Shown: positions 42,311-52,690, counted from the first letter of the stretch. The stretch: 64,000 bases of DNA from Martinezella dioscoreae (GCF_009176305.1 NZ_BLAJ01000004.1:124001-188000); one strand, 5' to 3'. A program made the numbers and translations. The notes: generated from the sequence alone by a model not told the origin.

Positions 42311-43939
42311 TCATGTCGCGTCGAGATAGGGCTTCAATGGCATGTCGTCGTGCCTAGGCACCGTCTGCCGTTCAATCATGTGGTGGATGACGGGCGGGCG
42401 GTCGCCGCGATGCAATCTGTCCAGGCGTTCGGCGACCTCGACATCGGCATGCGTCTGGCGCTGGCTGTGGCGAACATAATCGATCCAGGTCGGCAGATGG
42501 TAGCTTTCCGTCCAGGTGTTCGGCTTTTCCAGATCGCGCAACAGCGACCATTGCTTTGCCCCGTCGCGGATTCTCATCCGGCGACGCTGGGCCATGACGG
42601 CTAGAAATTCCGCCACATCCTCCTGATCGATGTCGTAGTCCACCATGACCAGGATGGGGCCGCTTCTGGAACGCAGGTCGAGCTGCAATTGTGGTTCGCT
42701 GAAGGTGTTCGTCGGATCGAGATTAAGCGATTCGAAATCCGGCTGGCGCAGCAGCAGGCCAAGCAGCCCGCCTATTGCCAGGCCGACGCTTGCGATGAAA
42801 AGCGCGCCCGTGACGCCGTGGGCGTCGGCCAGTGCACCCCACAGCCAGCTTCCGACCGCCATACCGCCAAAGGTCGCGGTCTGATAGAGCGACAGAGCGC
42901 GGCCGACCACCCAGCGTGGCGTGGAAAGCTGAACCGTGACATTGAAGAGCGAGAAGGCCTGCACCCAGGCGACGCCGGCCGGCATGAGAATAAGGCAGCT
43001 CAGCCATACCTGATTGCTTAGCGCAAGCAGGAAACAGCTCACCGCCAATGTGAAGAAGGCGCTGCGGATCACCCATTCATTGCTCAGGATATCGCGGATG
43101 CGGCCGATCAGCATCGCGCCGCAGATGGCGCCAAAGCCGAAGAAGCCGAGCATGATGCCGTAGGTGATCGCCGTGCCGTGGACATGGTCGCGCGCCACGA
43201 GGGGCAGGAGCGCCAGGATGACGATCGCCGTCAAGCCGAAGACGAAACTGCGGCACATGACCTTGAGAAGGTTCGGCGACATCAGCACATAGCGAAAGCC
43301 CGCCGACATCGCACTGCCGAACGGCTCGCGTGGCAGCGTATTGCGAGCGGGCGCGGTCTTCCACCGCCACAGGGTGATGATGAGCGCGAAGTAACAGAAG
43401 ACATTGAAGAGGAACGCGAAGGCCGCACCGGCGGCCGCGACGATGACGCCGCCGATCGCCGGCCCGATACTGCGCATGAGGTTGTAGCTCATGCTGTTCA
43501 GCGCGACCGCACCCGGAAGGTGCTCGCGTGGCACGACATCGCCCATCGAGGCCTGCCATGACGGATTGTGGAGCGCGCCGCCGCAGCCGATCAGGAAGGT
43601 GAAGCAGAGCAAAAGCCATGGGGTCAATGCATTGCTGTAGGACAGGATCGCCAGCGTCGCCGAGACCGAGAGCATCAGCGTCTGCGCAATCAGCATGATC
43701 CGCCTGCGGTCGTAATTGTCAGCCAGCGCTCCGGCCGCAAGCGAGAAGATCATGACGGGCAGGGTGGTGGAGGACTGAACGAGCGCCACCATGCCATGTG
43801 ATGTCGCGAGGCTGGTCATCAGCCACGCGGCACCGACGCCTTCGACCAATCCGCCGAGATTGGAGACGAGCGTTGCTGACCAGAGAGAGCGGAAAGTCTT
43901 CGACTGGAACGCGACGAGCGGAGAGGGTCTATTGGGCAT
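42311..43939 (-). CDS. MFS exporter, TSE/EntS (MFS_3) type with C-terminal ABM-like domain
   Basis: The product is about 542 residues. The first 400 or so form a 12-helix exporter related to EntS and transmembrane secretion effectors, with AFQSKTFRSLWSATLVSNLG and the loop AGALADNYDRRRIMLIAQTL. The soluble C-terminal 120 residues (MVDYDIDQEDVAEFLAVMAQ; LEKPNTWTESYHLPTWIDYV) match the ferredoxin-like monooxygenase-type domain common in this subfamily. Function is probably export of a small molecule such as a siderophore. ATG 43939 (MPNRPSPLVAFQ) is chosen; the longer frame to 43993 adds a non-conserved start. Confidence 0.83.
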   Translation of the reverse strand: MPNRPSPLVAFQSKTFRSLWSATLVSNLGGLVEGVGAAWLMTSLATSHGMVALVQSSTTLPVMIFSLAAGALADNYDRRRIMLIAQTLMLSVSATLAILSYSNALTPWLLLCFTFLIGCGGALHNPSWQASMGDVVPREHLPGAVALNSMSYNLMRSIGPAIGGVIVAAAGAAFAFLFNVFCYFALIITLWRWKTAPARNTLPREPFGSAMSAGFRYVLMSPNLLKVMCRSFVFGLTAIVILALLPLVARDHVHGTAITYGIMLGFFGFGAICGAMLIGRIRDILSNEWVIRSAFFTLAVSCFLLALSNQVWLSCLILMPAGVAWVQAFSLFNVTVQLSTPRWVVGRALSLYQTATFGGMAVGSWLWGALADAHGVTGALFIASVGLAIGGLLGLLLRQPDFESLNLDPTNTFSEPQLQLDLRSRSGPILVMVDYDIDQEDVAEFLAVMAQRRRMRIRDGAKQWSLLRDLEKPNTWTESYHLPTWIDYVRHSQRQTHADVEVAERLDRLHRGDRPPVIHHMIERQTVPRHDDMPLKPYLDAT

Positions 43940-44410
43940 GTCGGCTTTTCTTCGCAGGATTATCTTGCCCGGCGGCGCAGTGAGCTCGCTCAAAGCGTAG
44001 GCGCAGCCGAGTCGAGATCGAGCCTATAGTGATTTGCTAATTTCCGAAACGATTTTGGAATAATATTCTCGCCAATAAAGGCGGAATTCAGCAATCGCAT
44101 GAATGAAGTCTCGGACGGCAAAGCTGCGAAGAACGGTTTTCACTCGAGCAACGTGCCAATTCGATCGGGGTCATTCTATCCGCCTTCCAATCCAATTGGG
44201 TAGCTCACCTAAATCTGCGGTAGATGCTAATATTCTAATTGCCGGCCTGAATGCCACCCTCGGGCCGGACAGTGCAGCGTCCGACGACTGCCCCCATCCT
44301 TTGTCGTCGGACGCACCCCTCAATATTGGCATCAGCTTTGAACGGCAGGTCGCTTTCCCCGAGAACTTGTCATCCACTCATTAGGTCAGTGCCGTGCAGT
44401 CGGGTAAGGG
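43940..44410. other. Gene-poor stretch between MFS and GGDEF-EAL genes
   Basis: About 470 bases, less GC-rich than the surroundings in its first part, hold no gene I can support. A plus-strand open frame (44103-44384) has no recognisable family, an unlikely composition and no ribosome-binding site. Confidence 0.45.
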
Positions 44411-46813
44411 CTAATACTGCCCGTCCGCGGAATCAGCGTCTGCGGTCTTCTCAGGACTTTTGTCTCTGCCAGATTTGGGGCTTCGACCATTTGAGGTTCC
44501 GCCGGTATTGCTGTTCTTCCGGTCGACCATGGCGCGGAATTCGGCTTCCGGGACAGGCGGGCTGAAGTAATAACCCTGACTCTCCGAGCAACCGGCCTTG
44601 ATGACCATGTCGAGTTGGGTCTGCGTCTCGACGCCCTCCGCGGTGGTCAGCATCTTGAGATTACGACCGAGCGTAGCGATGGACTGGACGATGGCAAAGC
44701 TGTCGGGCCGGTTTTCCAGATCGCGCACGAAACTGCGATCGATTTTCAATTTATCGAAGGGGAAGCGCTGCAGATAGTTCAGCGAAGAATAGCCGGTGCC
44801 GAAATCATCAAGCGCGATGGTCAAGCCGAGCGAACGCAGCCGGTTCAGTACCTCGATGTTCGCCGCATTGTCCCGCAAGAGCACCGACTCGGTGATTTCC
44901 AGCTCCAGCCGCCGTGCATCGAATTCCGTGAATTCCAGCACACTCTTGACCATATCGACCAAATCCGTCTGACGGAACTGAACCGGAGAGAGGTTGACCG
45001 AAACGCGCACGTCCTCGGGCCAGTTCAGGGCATCCTCGCATGCCCGTTGCAGCACCCATTTGCCGAGCGTATCGATGAAGCCGGTTTCCTCCGCCAGCGG
45101 GATGAATTCGGCCGGCGGGATCAGCCCGCGCTCGGGATGGCGCCAGCGCACCAGTGCTTCGCTGGCGACGATCTTGCGGGTCTTGTGCGAAATCTGCGGC
45201 TGATAGTGAATCTCGAATTGCCCAAGCTTGATGCCATGACGCATATCCGCCTCCAGATTGCGTCGGTTCTGGAGATCCTCCTCCATCTGCGGGGAGAAGA
45301 TACGGTAGACTCCCTTACCATCGGCCTTGGCCTGGTATAGCGCCAGGTCGGCGTTCTTCATCAGTTGACCGGTATCACCGCCAGCGCGCGGTGCGACCGC
45401 GATGCCGATGCAGGTGCTGACAACGATCTCGTTGCCATCGACACGATAAGGCCGGCTGATGCTGGCAATGAGGCGTTCCGACAGATCGCGGGCGCTGTCG
45501 AGGGTGGAGTCCAGGCACCGATGCAGCACGGCGAATTCGTCACCGCCCAATCTCGCCACGATGTCATGTTGTGACGCGGTGTTGCGCAGCCGCCTGGCGA
45601 CCTTGCGCAGCAACACGTCGCCCACCGGGTGGCCCAGCGTGTCGTTGACTTCCTTGAAGCGGTCGAGATCGAGATAGAGTATGGTGAATAACTGGCCGCC
45701 GGCCGCCAATGCGCGCAGTGCGTGGCTGACGCTTTCCCAGAACAGCAGCCGATTGGGCATATCAGTGAGTGCGTCGTGATGGGCCATGTGCACCACACGA
45801 TCCTGCGCGCGATGACGCTCGCTGACATCCTCGAAAGTGCAGACCCAACCGCCTTCAGCCGTCGGCTCGTGCGATACGGCCAGCACCATGCCATTCGCGA
45901 GATGATGGATATGGTCGCTGAGCACCGCGATGTCATTCCGGACACGCGCCTTATCGCCAGCAACGCCGGGCGGCCCGCTGGTGGATAGTCCAGGAGGCAG
46001 TAATTCGGGCGCGATGAGGTCAGCCAAGGGGGTGCCGATCTTCGCCCGGACTTCGTCCAGACCGAACAGGGCCAGGAACCGGGGATTGTGCACGATGACG
46101 CGATATTGGTCGTCAAGCAGACAGAGACCGAGCGACATGGCTTCCATTGCCGCATCGAACCGTGCATTCTGGATTGCCAGGGTCTGCTCCTTGGCCTGCA
46201 GGATCTTCTGCGCCCGGCCCAGAAGACCATTGTGAATGAGCAGCAGCAGAATCAGCAGACAACCGCCGATGAGCATGCCGACGGTCACCCATGTCAGGGC
46301 CAGTTGCAGCGCGAGGAGGCCACGCCGGTCTTCGGCAATGCGCGCCGAATACCACATGTTGCTGTCGCTGGAGAGCCGCGCCAGCTTCGGATAGATCGGC
46401 TCCAGGATCGCAAGGATCCGCGCCGGTGTGCCAGGCACAGAAAGCTGGCTAAGCAGTGGGCGGGTCTGGTTGAGCGCCTCTTCGAGGTCGTCGAGGGTCT
46501 CGCCGATATGAGGGTTGGATTGTACGAACTTCTCGACCCCGTTGGATCGCAGGGTCTTGAGGCGATTGACGACGATATCGAAGCGCAGCCTGACTTCGTG
46601 TGCATCGACCTGGCCATCGTTCATGCCCATGGCACTGACGCGCTGTTCGAGCCTGGTGAACTCACTCGGAGCTTGGGCTATCGTCCAGGTGATGTTGCCC
46701 AGGCCGACATCTTGCAGGGCGGTCTGGCGCTGGAAAACCAAGGCGGAAATATAGATCGCCGAGGTGATGAAACCCAGGATCACAATGATCAGCGCTGTGC
46801 GGAGATAGCGCAT
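44411..46813 (-). CDS. Membrane PAS-GGDEF-EAL cyclic-di-GMP enzyme
   Basis: The 800-residue product has helices at about 5-27 and 174-193 around a periplasmic helical sensor. A PAS domain follows (about 215-335), then GGDEF (motif intact at 423-427, RLGGDEFAVL) and EAL (SEALVRW at about 551-557, LDDFGTGYSSLNYL, TAEGVETQ). Both catalytic signatures look complete, so it may make or degrade c-di-GMP. The inhibitory site before GGDEF lacks its Arg (SQHD in place of RxxD), so product inhibition may be lost. The gene follows a small periplasmic-protein gene by 12 bases, which suggests that the protein supplies or modulates the signal. Confidence 0.92.
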   Translation of the reverse strand: MRYLRTALIIVILGFITSAIYISALVFQRQTALQDVGLGNITWTIAQAPSEFTRLEQRVSAMGMNDGQVDAHEVRLRFDIVVNRLKTLRSNGVEKFVQSNPHIGETLDDLEEALNQTRPLLSQLSVPGTPARILAILEPIYPKLARLSSDSNMWYSARIAEDRRGLLALQLALTWVTVGMLIGGCLLILLLLIHNGLLGRAQKILQAKEQTLAIQNARFDAAMEAMSLGLCLLDDQYRVIVHNPRFLALFGLDEVRAKIGTPLADLIAPELLPPGLSTSGPPGVAGDKARVRNDIAVLSDHIHHLANGMVLAVSHEPTAEGGWVCTFEDVSERHRAQDRVVHMAHHDALTDMPNRLLFWESVSHALRALAAGGQLFTILYLDLDRFKEVNDTLGHPVGDVLLRKVARRLRNTASQHDIVARLGGDEFAVLHRCLDSTLDSARDLSERLIASISRPYRVDGNEIVVSTCIGIAVAPRAGGDTGQLMKNADLALYQAKADGKGVYRIFSPQMEEDLQNRRNLEADMRHGIKLGQFEIHYQPQISHKTRKIVASEALVRWRHPERGLIPPAEFIPLAEETGFIDTLGKWVLQRACEDALNWPEDVRVSVNLSPVQFRQTDLVDMVKSVLEFTEFDARRLELEITESVLLRDNAANIEVLNRLRSLGLTIALDDFGTGYSSLNYLQRFPFDKLKIDRSFVRDLENRPDSFAIVQSIATLGRNLKMLTTAEGVETQTQLDMVIKAGCSESQGYYFSPPVPEAEFRAMVDRKNSNTGGTSNGRSPKSGRDKSPEKTADADSADGQY

Positions 46814-46825
46814 GCGGCCCCGGGG

Positions 46826-47293
46826 CTATTTCACGGAGATTGCCTTGACCTGCCAGACGGCACGACCGTGATAGGGCTGTCCCTGCAGGATGGGGTTGCT
46901 GTCGAATGGATACATAACAAAGAACGGGCCCTGATCGTCGATAGGCATATATGCGCCATTGCGCTTGACGGCAAGGATCGTGCCGAACTTGGTAAAATCG
47001 CTGGTCGGGATATCGACGCTATAATCATTGAGGGCGATGACGGTGGCCGTCGCACCTTGGGCCTTGGCCTTTTCAAGCAACAGCGCCATTGGCACGCCTT
47101 CGAAGTTGACGACACCTTCGTTCCAGGGCGTCGAAGTCTTGATCGACACGAGGCCCATCGCCTCAAGCTGATTGCGATCGAAGGTCACCGAGCCCGAGGA
47201 ACCGGTAATCGTCACTGACGGCACGTCCTGCGCCAGGGCGGGCGCGACGAACAAAGCAAGGACTGCAAAAATAACTGAGGCGAGAAGACGCAT
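46826..47293 (-). CDS. Periplasmic molybdopterin-oxidoreductase-fold protein (cofactor-less)
   Basis: The 155-residue product has a signal peptide (LLASVIFAVLALFVAPALA). A small domain related to the sulfite-oxidase/YedY fold follows (VTFDRNQLEAMGLVSIKTST; VNFEGVPMALLLEKAKAQGA; GPFFVMYPFDSNP). The molybdopterin-binding part and the conserved cysteine are missing, so it is unlikely to be an enzyme. Small proteins of this type are commonly encoded beside membrane GGDEF-EAL genes and may act as their periplasmic sensor partner. It is the first gene of that two-gene operon. Confidence 0.78.
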   Translation of the reverse strand: MRLLASVIFAVLALFVAPALAQDVPSVTITGSSGSVTFDRNQLEAMGLVSIKTSTPWNEGVVNFEGVPMALLLEKAKAQGATATVIALNDYSVDIPTSDFTKFGTILAVKRNGAYMPIDDQGPFFVMYPFDSNPILQGQPYHGRAVWQVKAISVK

Positions 47294-47843
47294 TGAGGGT
47301 CCGATGCTTTCGGGGTATGGGCCTTGCCCGTTCTATCTCCAGCCTGCACAACTGGCTGTTAAAGATCGGTTAAGTTCCACAGGGCGATGGAAACAAACTT
47401 AACAGCTCAAGATTTAGCGTAGCATTTGTCCGAACTCGCTGATCTATTTTCAGCTCGGTAAGATCCGGGTTACGTGCTACTGATCTGCACTTTTGCTATG
47501 AAGTCGACGGATGCCGATATGCATTTTCTCGGCAGCTTCGGCGGCTTTAAGGACGTTGCGATTTCATCTCCCCATCAATCATCCCCAAGACGTGCGGTGA
47601 CCACACCAAAAAGTGACTGGCGCGACAGCACTTCTCCTTGCTACTCCTCGATAGTGAGCAAGTGCAACAAATTCATGATAGATACGGTCCCCGGCTTGCC
47701 CGCAACGGTTGGCGTTGCCAGCAAGAAAAATAGTTCAGCTTTTTGTTGAACTCATACGCTTTCCAACTGCGCCGCTCAATACAGAATGCGTCACGCCACC
47801 GGCTGCATAACTCCGAGTCGCTCGATTGGCGGGCGGCGATGAT
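47294..47843. other. Non-coding stretch between oxidoreductase-like gene and ttuD
   Basis: About 550 bases, more AT-rich than neighbours, contain no gene I can support. A plus-strand frame at 47474-47749 lacks a ribosome-binding site and any family signature. A weak inverted repeat (AGTTCA at 47732-47737, TGAACT at 47747-47752) lies near the end of the ttuD operon but is not a convincing terminator. Confidence 0.45.
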
Positions 47844-49112
47844 CTATTGCAGCAGGATCGCGCGGAAGTCGTTGACGTTCGTGCCAGTCGGGCCGCTCAC
47901 AAAGAGATCGTCGATAGCGGCGAAGGCCGACCAGCTGTCGTTGCGCTGAAGGAAGTCGGCCGCATCCCTCTTTCGATCGGCAAGCCGGGCAACGGTGGTG
48001 CCATCGGCGAAGGCGCCGGCATTGTCCTCCGAGCCGTCGATGCCATCCGTGTCGGCGGCGAGCGCTGAGATGCCCTTCTGGCCGGAAATGGCGCAGGCGA
48101 AGGACAGGAGGAACTCGCTGTTGCGGCCACCTTTGCCCTTGCCCTTGATCGTTACTGTGGTTTCCCCGCCAGACAGAAGAAGCATGGGGTCTTGCGACGC
48201 CATACCTCGCTGCAGGATCTTGGCGACGATCGCCGCATGTTGGCGACCGACCTCCGATGCCTCGCCCTCGATAGCATCGGACAACACGATGGTCTCGACG
48301 CCGGCCTTGCGGGCGACATCGGCGGCCGCATCCAGCGCGATGGCCGCCGAAGCAACGAGCTTCACCTCGTTGCGAGCGAAACGAGGGTCGGAGGGTAGGG
48401 GCGGCTCATCGCTATTATCTGCGAGATGACGCATCACCGCGTCGGGCAAGTCGAGACCGTAATGTTCTATGATCGCAAGTGCATCTGCGCGGATCGTCTC
48501 GTCGGCGATGGTCGGGCCGGAGGCGACCAGGGCTGGGTTGTCGCCTGGGATATCGGAAACGACGAGGGAGATGACCCTTGCCGGATGGGCAAGGGCCGCC
48601 AGCCTCCCTCCCTTGATGCGCGAGACCTGCTTGCGAACGGCATTCATGGCGCCGATCGGTGCGCCGGAGGCAAGCAGGGCCCGATTGACGGCGATCTCGT
48701 CGGCAAGCGTGAGATCGCCTGCCGGCGCGGGCAACAGTGCCGAGCCGCCTCCGCAGATCAGGGCGACGACCAGATCGTCTTCCGTAAGACCATTTACCGC
48801 TGCCATCAACCGATCTGATGCATGCAGACCGCTTTCGTCCGGCACGGGATGCGCGGCCTCGAGAACCTCGATGCGCTCACACGGCACGGCATAGCCATAA
48901 CGCGTGACGACGACACCGGAGAGCGGTGCGTCCCAAAGACGCTCGAAGGCACGCGCCATCTGCGCCGCCCCCTTGCCGGCACCGACCACCACCGTCCGGC
49001 CCTTCGGCTTTTCAGGCAGATGGGGAACCAGTGCCTTATCCGGATCGGCGGCTGCGACCGCCGCATAGAACAGCTTTTCCAGAAAGGCGCGGGGATCGGC
49101 GATATCAGGCAT
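47844..49112 (-). CDS. ttuD: Glycerate kinase, MOFRL type (TtuD/GckA-like)
   Basis: The product is about 422 residues of the type II glycerate kinase family, often annotated hydroxypyruvate reductase. It has VVVGAGKGAAQMARAFERLW near the N-terminus, LICGGGSALLPAPAGDLTL in the middle, and the C-terminal MOFRL domain (LLSGGETTVTIKGKGKGGRN; LAADTDGIDGSEDNAGAFAD). It phosphorylates D-glycerate to 2-phosphoglycerate. It is the last gene of the gcl-hyi-glxR-ttuD operon and closes the glyoxylate-to-glycolysis route. ATG 49112 is preferred over GTG 49124, which follows the glxR stop by 3 bases but lacks a site. Confidence 0.88.
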   Translation of the reverse strand: MPDIADPRAFLEKLFYAAVAAADPDKALVPHLPEKPKGRTVVVGAGKGAAQMARAFERLWDAPLSGVVVTRYGYAVPCERIEVLEAAHPVPDESGLHASDRLMAAVNGLTEDDLVVALICGGGSALLPAPAGDLTLADEIAVNRALLASGAPIGAMNAVRKQVSRIKGGRLAALAHPARVISLVVSDIPGDNPALVASGPTIADETIRADALAIIEHYGLDLPDAVMRHLADNSDEPPLPSDPRFARNEVKLVASAAIALDAAADVARKAGVETIVLSDAIEGEASEVGRQHAAIVAKILQRGMASQDPMLLLSGGETTVTIKGKGKGGRNSEFLLSFACAISGQKGISALAADTDGIDGSEDNAGAFADGTTVARLADRKRDAADFLQRNDSWSAFAAIDDLFVSGPTGTNVNDFRAILLQ

Positions 49113-49127
49113 CGGATTTCTCACATG

Positions 49128-50012
49128 TTACGCGACGGGATGGTTCGCCATGCGCTCCAGCGCCTTGACGAGACCGGAATGGTCGAGCCCGCTATCGCCA
49201 TTGGCGACGCATTGGTTGAAAAGCTCCTGCGTCGCCGCGGTGTTCGGCAGTGAGACGCCGAGCGCCTTGGCACCCTGCAGGGCGAGGTTCAAATCCTTCT
49301 GATGCAGCGAGATGCGGAATCCGGGTTCGAAAGTGCGCTTGATCATGCGCTCGCCATGCACTTCGAGGATGCGCGAGGAGGCAAAACCGCCCATCAGGGC
49401 CGAGCGCACGCGAGCCGGATCGGCGCCGGCCTTGGAGGCGAAGACAAGCGCCTCGGACACGGCCTCGATCGTCAATGCGACGATGATCTGGTTGGCGACC
49501 TTGGTAACCTGGCCATCGCCGCAATCGCCAACGAGGGTGATGTTCTTGCCCATCAGTTGGAAGAGGGGCAGCGCCCGCTCGAAACTGGCTTCGGAACCGC
49601 CGGCCATGATGGAAAGCGAGGCGTTCTTGGCGCCGACTTCGCCGCCGGAGACGGGCGCGTCGATATATTCGGCGCCGGTCTCGCGAATCTTTCTGGCGAA
49701 TTCCTTGGTCTCGATCGGCGAGATCGAGCTCATGTCGATGACGAGCTTTCCCTTGGACAGTCCGTAGGCGACGCCGTTCTCGCCGAAGAGCACGTCCTTC
49801 ACTTCAGGTGTATCCGGCAGCATCAGGATGATTGTGTCGACGGTTTCGGCAAGCTCCTTCGGCGTTTCGACGAATTGCAGACCGTTGTCGAGCAGCTCCT
49901 GGCGCGGCGGAATGGCAAACTTTGATGTGACGACGATGTGGCCGGCATTTTGCAGATGACGCGCCATGGGAGTACCCATGATGCCGAGGCCGATAAATCC
50001 GATATGTGCCAT
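49128..50012 (-). CDS. glxR: Tartronate semialdehyde reductase (2-hydroxy-3-oxopropionate reductase)
   Basis: The 294-residue product is a beta-hydroxyacid dehydrogenase. It has the nucleotide fold IGFIGLGIMGTPMARHLQNA, the substrate loop IDAPVSGGEVGAKNASLSIM, and the catalytic Lys in DGQVTKVANQIIVA. It reduces tartronate semialdehyde to D-glycerate with NAD(P)H. CAGGAG precedes ATG 50012, only 5 bases after the hyi stop. The order gcl-hyi-glxR-ttuD supports the assignment over other family members such as 3-hydroxyisobutyrate dehydrogenase. Confidence 0.92.
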   Translation of the reverse strand: MAHIGFIGLGIMGTPMARHLQNAGHIVVTSKFAIPPRQELLDNGLQFVETPKELAETVDTIILMLPDTPEVKDVLFGENGVAYGLSKGKLVIDMSSISPIETKEFARKIRETGAEYIDAPVSGGEVGAKNASLSIMAGGSEASFERALPLFQLMGKNITLVGDCGDGQVTKVANQIIVALTIEAVSEALVFASKAGADPARVRSALMGGFASSRILEVHGERMIKRTFEPGFRISLHQKDLNLALQGAKALGVSLPNTAATQELFNQCVANGDSGLDHSGLVKALERMANHPVA

Positions 50013-50017
50013 GCTGT

Positions 50018-50833
50018 TTAGCTCCTGATATTGAGAATGGCTGCGCTTTCGGCGTGGCGGCCTGCTGCGGCAAACCAGCCGAGCCCCGCCGCGGTCGTGG
50101 TGCGCGGCTTGTATTCGCAGCCGATCCAGCCGTCATAGCCGAGCGCATCAAGCGCTTCGAAGACAAAGGGGTAGGCGATCTCGCCGGTGCCCGGCTCATT
50201 GCGACCCGGATTGTCGGCGAGCTGCACATGGGCAATCCGTGCCTGATGCTTCCTAAAGGTGCCGATCAATTCGCCCTCGGTGCGCTGCTGATGATAGAGG
50301 TCGTACTGAATGAACAGGTTGTCGCTGCCGACCTCGGCGATGATCGAGGCTGCCTGGTCCGGCGCGTTGAGATAGAAGCCGGGAATGTCGAACCGGTTGA
50401 TCGGCTCAATCAGTAGCCGGATCCCGTGCTTGCCGAGCTCTTCCGCCGCATATTTGAGGTTGACGATGAAGGTAGTCCGCAGCACCTCATCGGGCACGCC
50501 GGCTGGTGTGATACCTGAGAGGCAATTGATCTGGCTGCAGCCGAGGGTCGTCGCATAGTCGATAGCGGAAGCAACGCCGCGGCGGAATTCGTCGATACGA
50601 TCGGGCAGGATCGCGATCCCGCGTTCGCCGCCGGCCCAGTTGCCGGCGGGCAGATTGTGCAGCACCTGGGTCAATCCATGACGATCGAGTTCGGCGCGCA
50701 GCGCTTCCTTGGCAAAATCGTAAGGAAACAGATATTCGACGCCCTCGAAGCCCGCCTTGGCGGCCAGCGCGAAACGATCCAGAAACGGTGCCTCGGTGAA
50801 GAGCATGGTGAGATTGGCCGCGAATTTCGGCAT
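50018..50833 (-). CDS. hyi: Hydroxypyruvate isomerase
   Basis: The 271-residue product is a xylose-isomerase-like TIM barrel with the start KFAANLTMLFTEAPFLDRFA. Metal-binding acidic residues lie in LLIEPINRFDIPGFYL and FIQYDLYHQQRTEGELIGTF, and the end is GYDGWIGCEYKPRTTTAAGL. It interconverts hydroxypyruvate and tartronate semialdehyde. AAAGGAGG precedes ATG 50833, 12 bases after the gcl stop, so it is the second gene of the glyoxylate operon. Confidence 0.92.
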   Translation of the reverse strand: MPKFAANLTMLFTEAPFLDRFALAAKAGFEGVEYLFPYDFAKEALRAELDRHGLTQVLHNLPAGNWAGGERGIAILPDRIDEFRRGVASAIDYATTLGCSQINCLSGITPAGVPDEVLRTTFIVNLKYAAEELGKHGIRLLIEPINRFDIPGFYLNAPDQAASIIAEVGSDNLFIQYDLYHQQRTEGELIGTFRKHQARIAHVQLADNPGRNEPGTGEIAYPFVFEALDALGYDGWIGCEYKPRTTTAAGLGWFAAAGRHAESAAILNIRS

Positions 50834-50845
50834 TGTGTTCCTCCT

Positions 50846-52630
50846 TTAGTCTAGCAATGCGAGGATCGCCGTCGGTGCGTCCTCGCCGCGCTCGGCAAGC
50901 TCCTCGAATTCGACTACGGCATTGATGTCGGCGCCCATGGCGATGTTGGTGACGCGCTCCAGAATGAATTCGATAACGACGGGAACCTGATGCTCCGCCA
51001 TCAGCTGCTTTGCTGTCGTGAACGCTTCCTGGAACTCGTTCGGGCTGCGCACGCGTATCGCCTTGCAGCCGAGGCCTTCGGCAACGGCGACATGGTCGAC
51101 GCCATAGCCGGGTTCGGCATTATCAGCGGCATTGATGTTCTCGAAGGCGAGGCTGACCTCGAAATCCATGTTGAAGCCGCGCTGGGCCTGGCGGATGAGG
51201 CCAAGATAGGAATTGTTCACGACCACATGCAGGTAAGGGAGCTTGTGCTGCGCGCCGACGGCCAGCTCCTCGATGAGGAACTGGAAGTCGTAGTCGCCCG
51301 ACAGTGCGACGATCGGGCGGTCGGGATCTGCCGCCCGCACGCCAAGTGCTGCCGGCAGCGTCCAGCCGAGCGGGCCGGCCTGGCCGCAATTGATCCAGTT
51401 GCGCGGCTTGTACACGTGTAGGAACTGCGCGCCGGCGATCTGGCTAAGCCCGATGGTCGAGACATAGCATGTATCGCGATCGAAAGCCTTGTTCATCTCC
51501 TCGTAGACACGCTGTGGCTTCAGCGGCGTCTGGTCGAAATGCGTCTTGCGTAGCATGGTCCGCTTGCGCTCGCGGCACTCCTCGGCCCAGGCCGACCAGT
51601 CGCGCAGCTTGCCTTCGGTCTTCCATTCGGTCGCGACGTCGAGGAGGAGCTTCAGGGCGGCACCCGCGTCCGAGACGATGCCGAAATCAGGAGCAAAGAC
51701 ACGGCCGATCTGAGTCGGCTCGATATCGACATGAACGAAGGTTCGCCCTTCCGTATAGGTCGAAACATTTCCTGTATGGCGGTTCGCCCAGCGATTGCCG
51801 ATGCCGAAGACGAAATCGGAGGCAAGCAGCGTCGCATTGCCGTAGCGATGCGAGGTCTGCAGCCCGCACATGCCGGCCATCAGGGGATGATCGTCCGGGA
51901 TCGTCCCCCAGCCCATCAGCGTCGGGATGACCGGGACGCCTGTGATTTCGGCGAATTCGACGAGCAGGTCGGAAGCATCGGCATTGATGATGCCGCCGCC
52001 TGCGACGATCAGCGGCCGCTCGGCCGCGTTCAGCATGGCAAGCGCCTTTTCCGCCTGTGCCCGCGTCGCCGAGGGCTTGTAGGGGGCAAGCGGCGCATAG
52101 GTGTCGATATCGAACTCGATCTCGGCGAGCTGGACGTCAACGGGCAGATCGATGAGCACAGGGCCAGGGCGACCCGAGCGCATCGTGTGGAATGCCTTCT
52201 GGAAGACGTAAGGAACCAGCGCCGGTTCCATGACGGTCACGGCCCACTTGGTGACGGGGGCTGCGATCTTGGCGATATCGACGGCCTGGAAATCCTCCTT
52301 GTCCAGACGGGCGCGCGGCGCCTGGCCGGTAATGCAGAGGATCGGGATGGAATCGGCGGAAGCCGAATAAAGGCCGGTGATCATGTCGGTGCCGGCAGGT
52401 CCGGACGTTCCGATGCAGACACCGATATTGCCGGCGCGGGCGCGGGTGTAGCCCTCGGCCATATGGCTTGCGCCCTCGACATGGCGGGCAAGTACATGGC
52501 GGGTAGAACCACGTGCCTTCATTGCGGAATAGAAGGGGTTGATCGCAGCGCCGGGAACGCCGAAGGCGCAGTTGACGCCTTCCTTTTCCAGAACCAGCAC
52601 TGCGGCATCGACTGCGCGCATCTTCGCCAT
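50846..52630 (-). CDS. gcl: Glyoxylate carboligase (tartronate-semialdehyde synthase)
   Basis: The 594-residue product is a thiamine-diphosphate enzyme. It has the N-terminal [15 protein letters not shown], the C-terminal cofactor segment [20 protein letters not shown] and [20 protein letters not shown]. At residue 51, where most relatives have the catalytic Glu, it has Val ([12 protein letters not shown]), the known hallmark of Gcl. It joins two glyoxylate molecules to tartronate semialdehyde with CO2 release; an FAD of structural role is expected. ATG 52630 is preceded by GGAGGAAA. It is the first gene of the operon and divergent from an IclR regulator. Confidence 0.95.
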   Translation of the reverse strand: MAKMRAVDAAVLVLEKEGVNCAFGVPGAAINPFYSAMKARGSTRHVLARHVEGASHMAEGYTRARAGNIGVCIGTSGPAGTDMITGLYSASADSIPILCITGQAPRARLDKEDFQAVDIAKIAAPVTKWAVTVMEPALVPYVFQKAFHTMRSGRPGPVLIDLPVDVQLAEIEFDIDTYAPLAPYKPSATRAQAEKALAMLNAAERPLIVAGGGIINADASDLLVEFAEITGVPVIPTLMGWGTIPDDHPLMAGMCGLQTSHRYGNATLLASDFVFGIGNRWANRHTGNVSTYTEGRTFVHVDIEPTQIGRVFAPDFGIVSDAGAALKLLLDVATEWKTEGKLRDWSAWAEECRERKRTMLRKTHFDQTPLKPQRVYEEMNKAFDRDTCYVSTIGLSQIAGAQFLHVYKPRNWINCGQAGPLGWTLPAALGVRAADPDRPIVALSGDYDFQFLIEELAVGAQHKLPYLHVVVNNSYLGLIRQAQRGFNMDFEVSLAFENINAADNAEPGYGVDHVAVAEGLGCKAIRVRSPNEFQEAFTTAKQLMAEHQVPVVIEFILERVTNIAMGADINAVVEFEELAERGEDAPTAILALLD

Positions 52631-52690
52631 GAGATTTCCTCCGTTTCTGGATCGAAGGTACCGCATGGGTGAACAAGCGCAATCTAAAAA

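Noticed and set aside
44103..44384. 93-residue open frame on the plus strand
   Set aside because: It has no ribosome-binding site, no family and an unlikely composition in a gene-poor region.
47474..47749. 91-residue open frame on the plus strand
   Set aside because: It lacks a start signal and any recognisable feature, so the region is left as non-coding.
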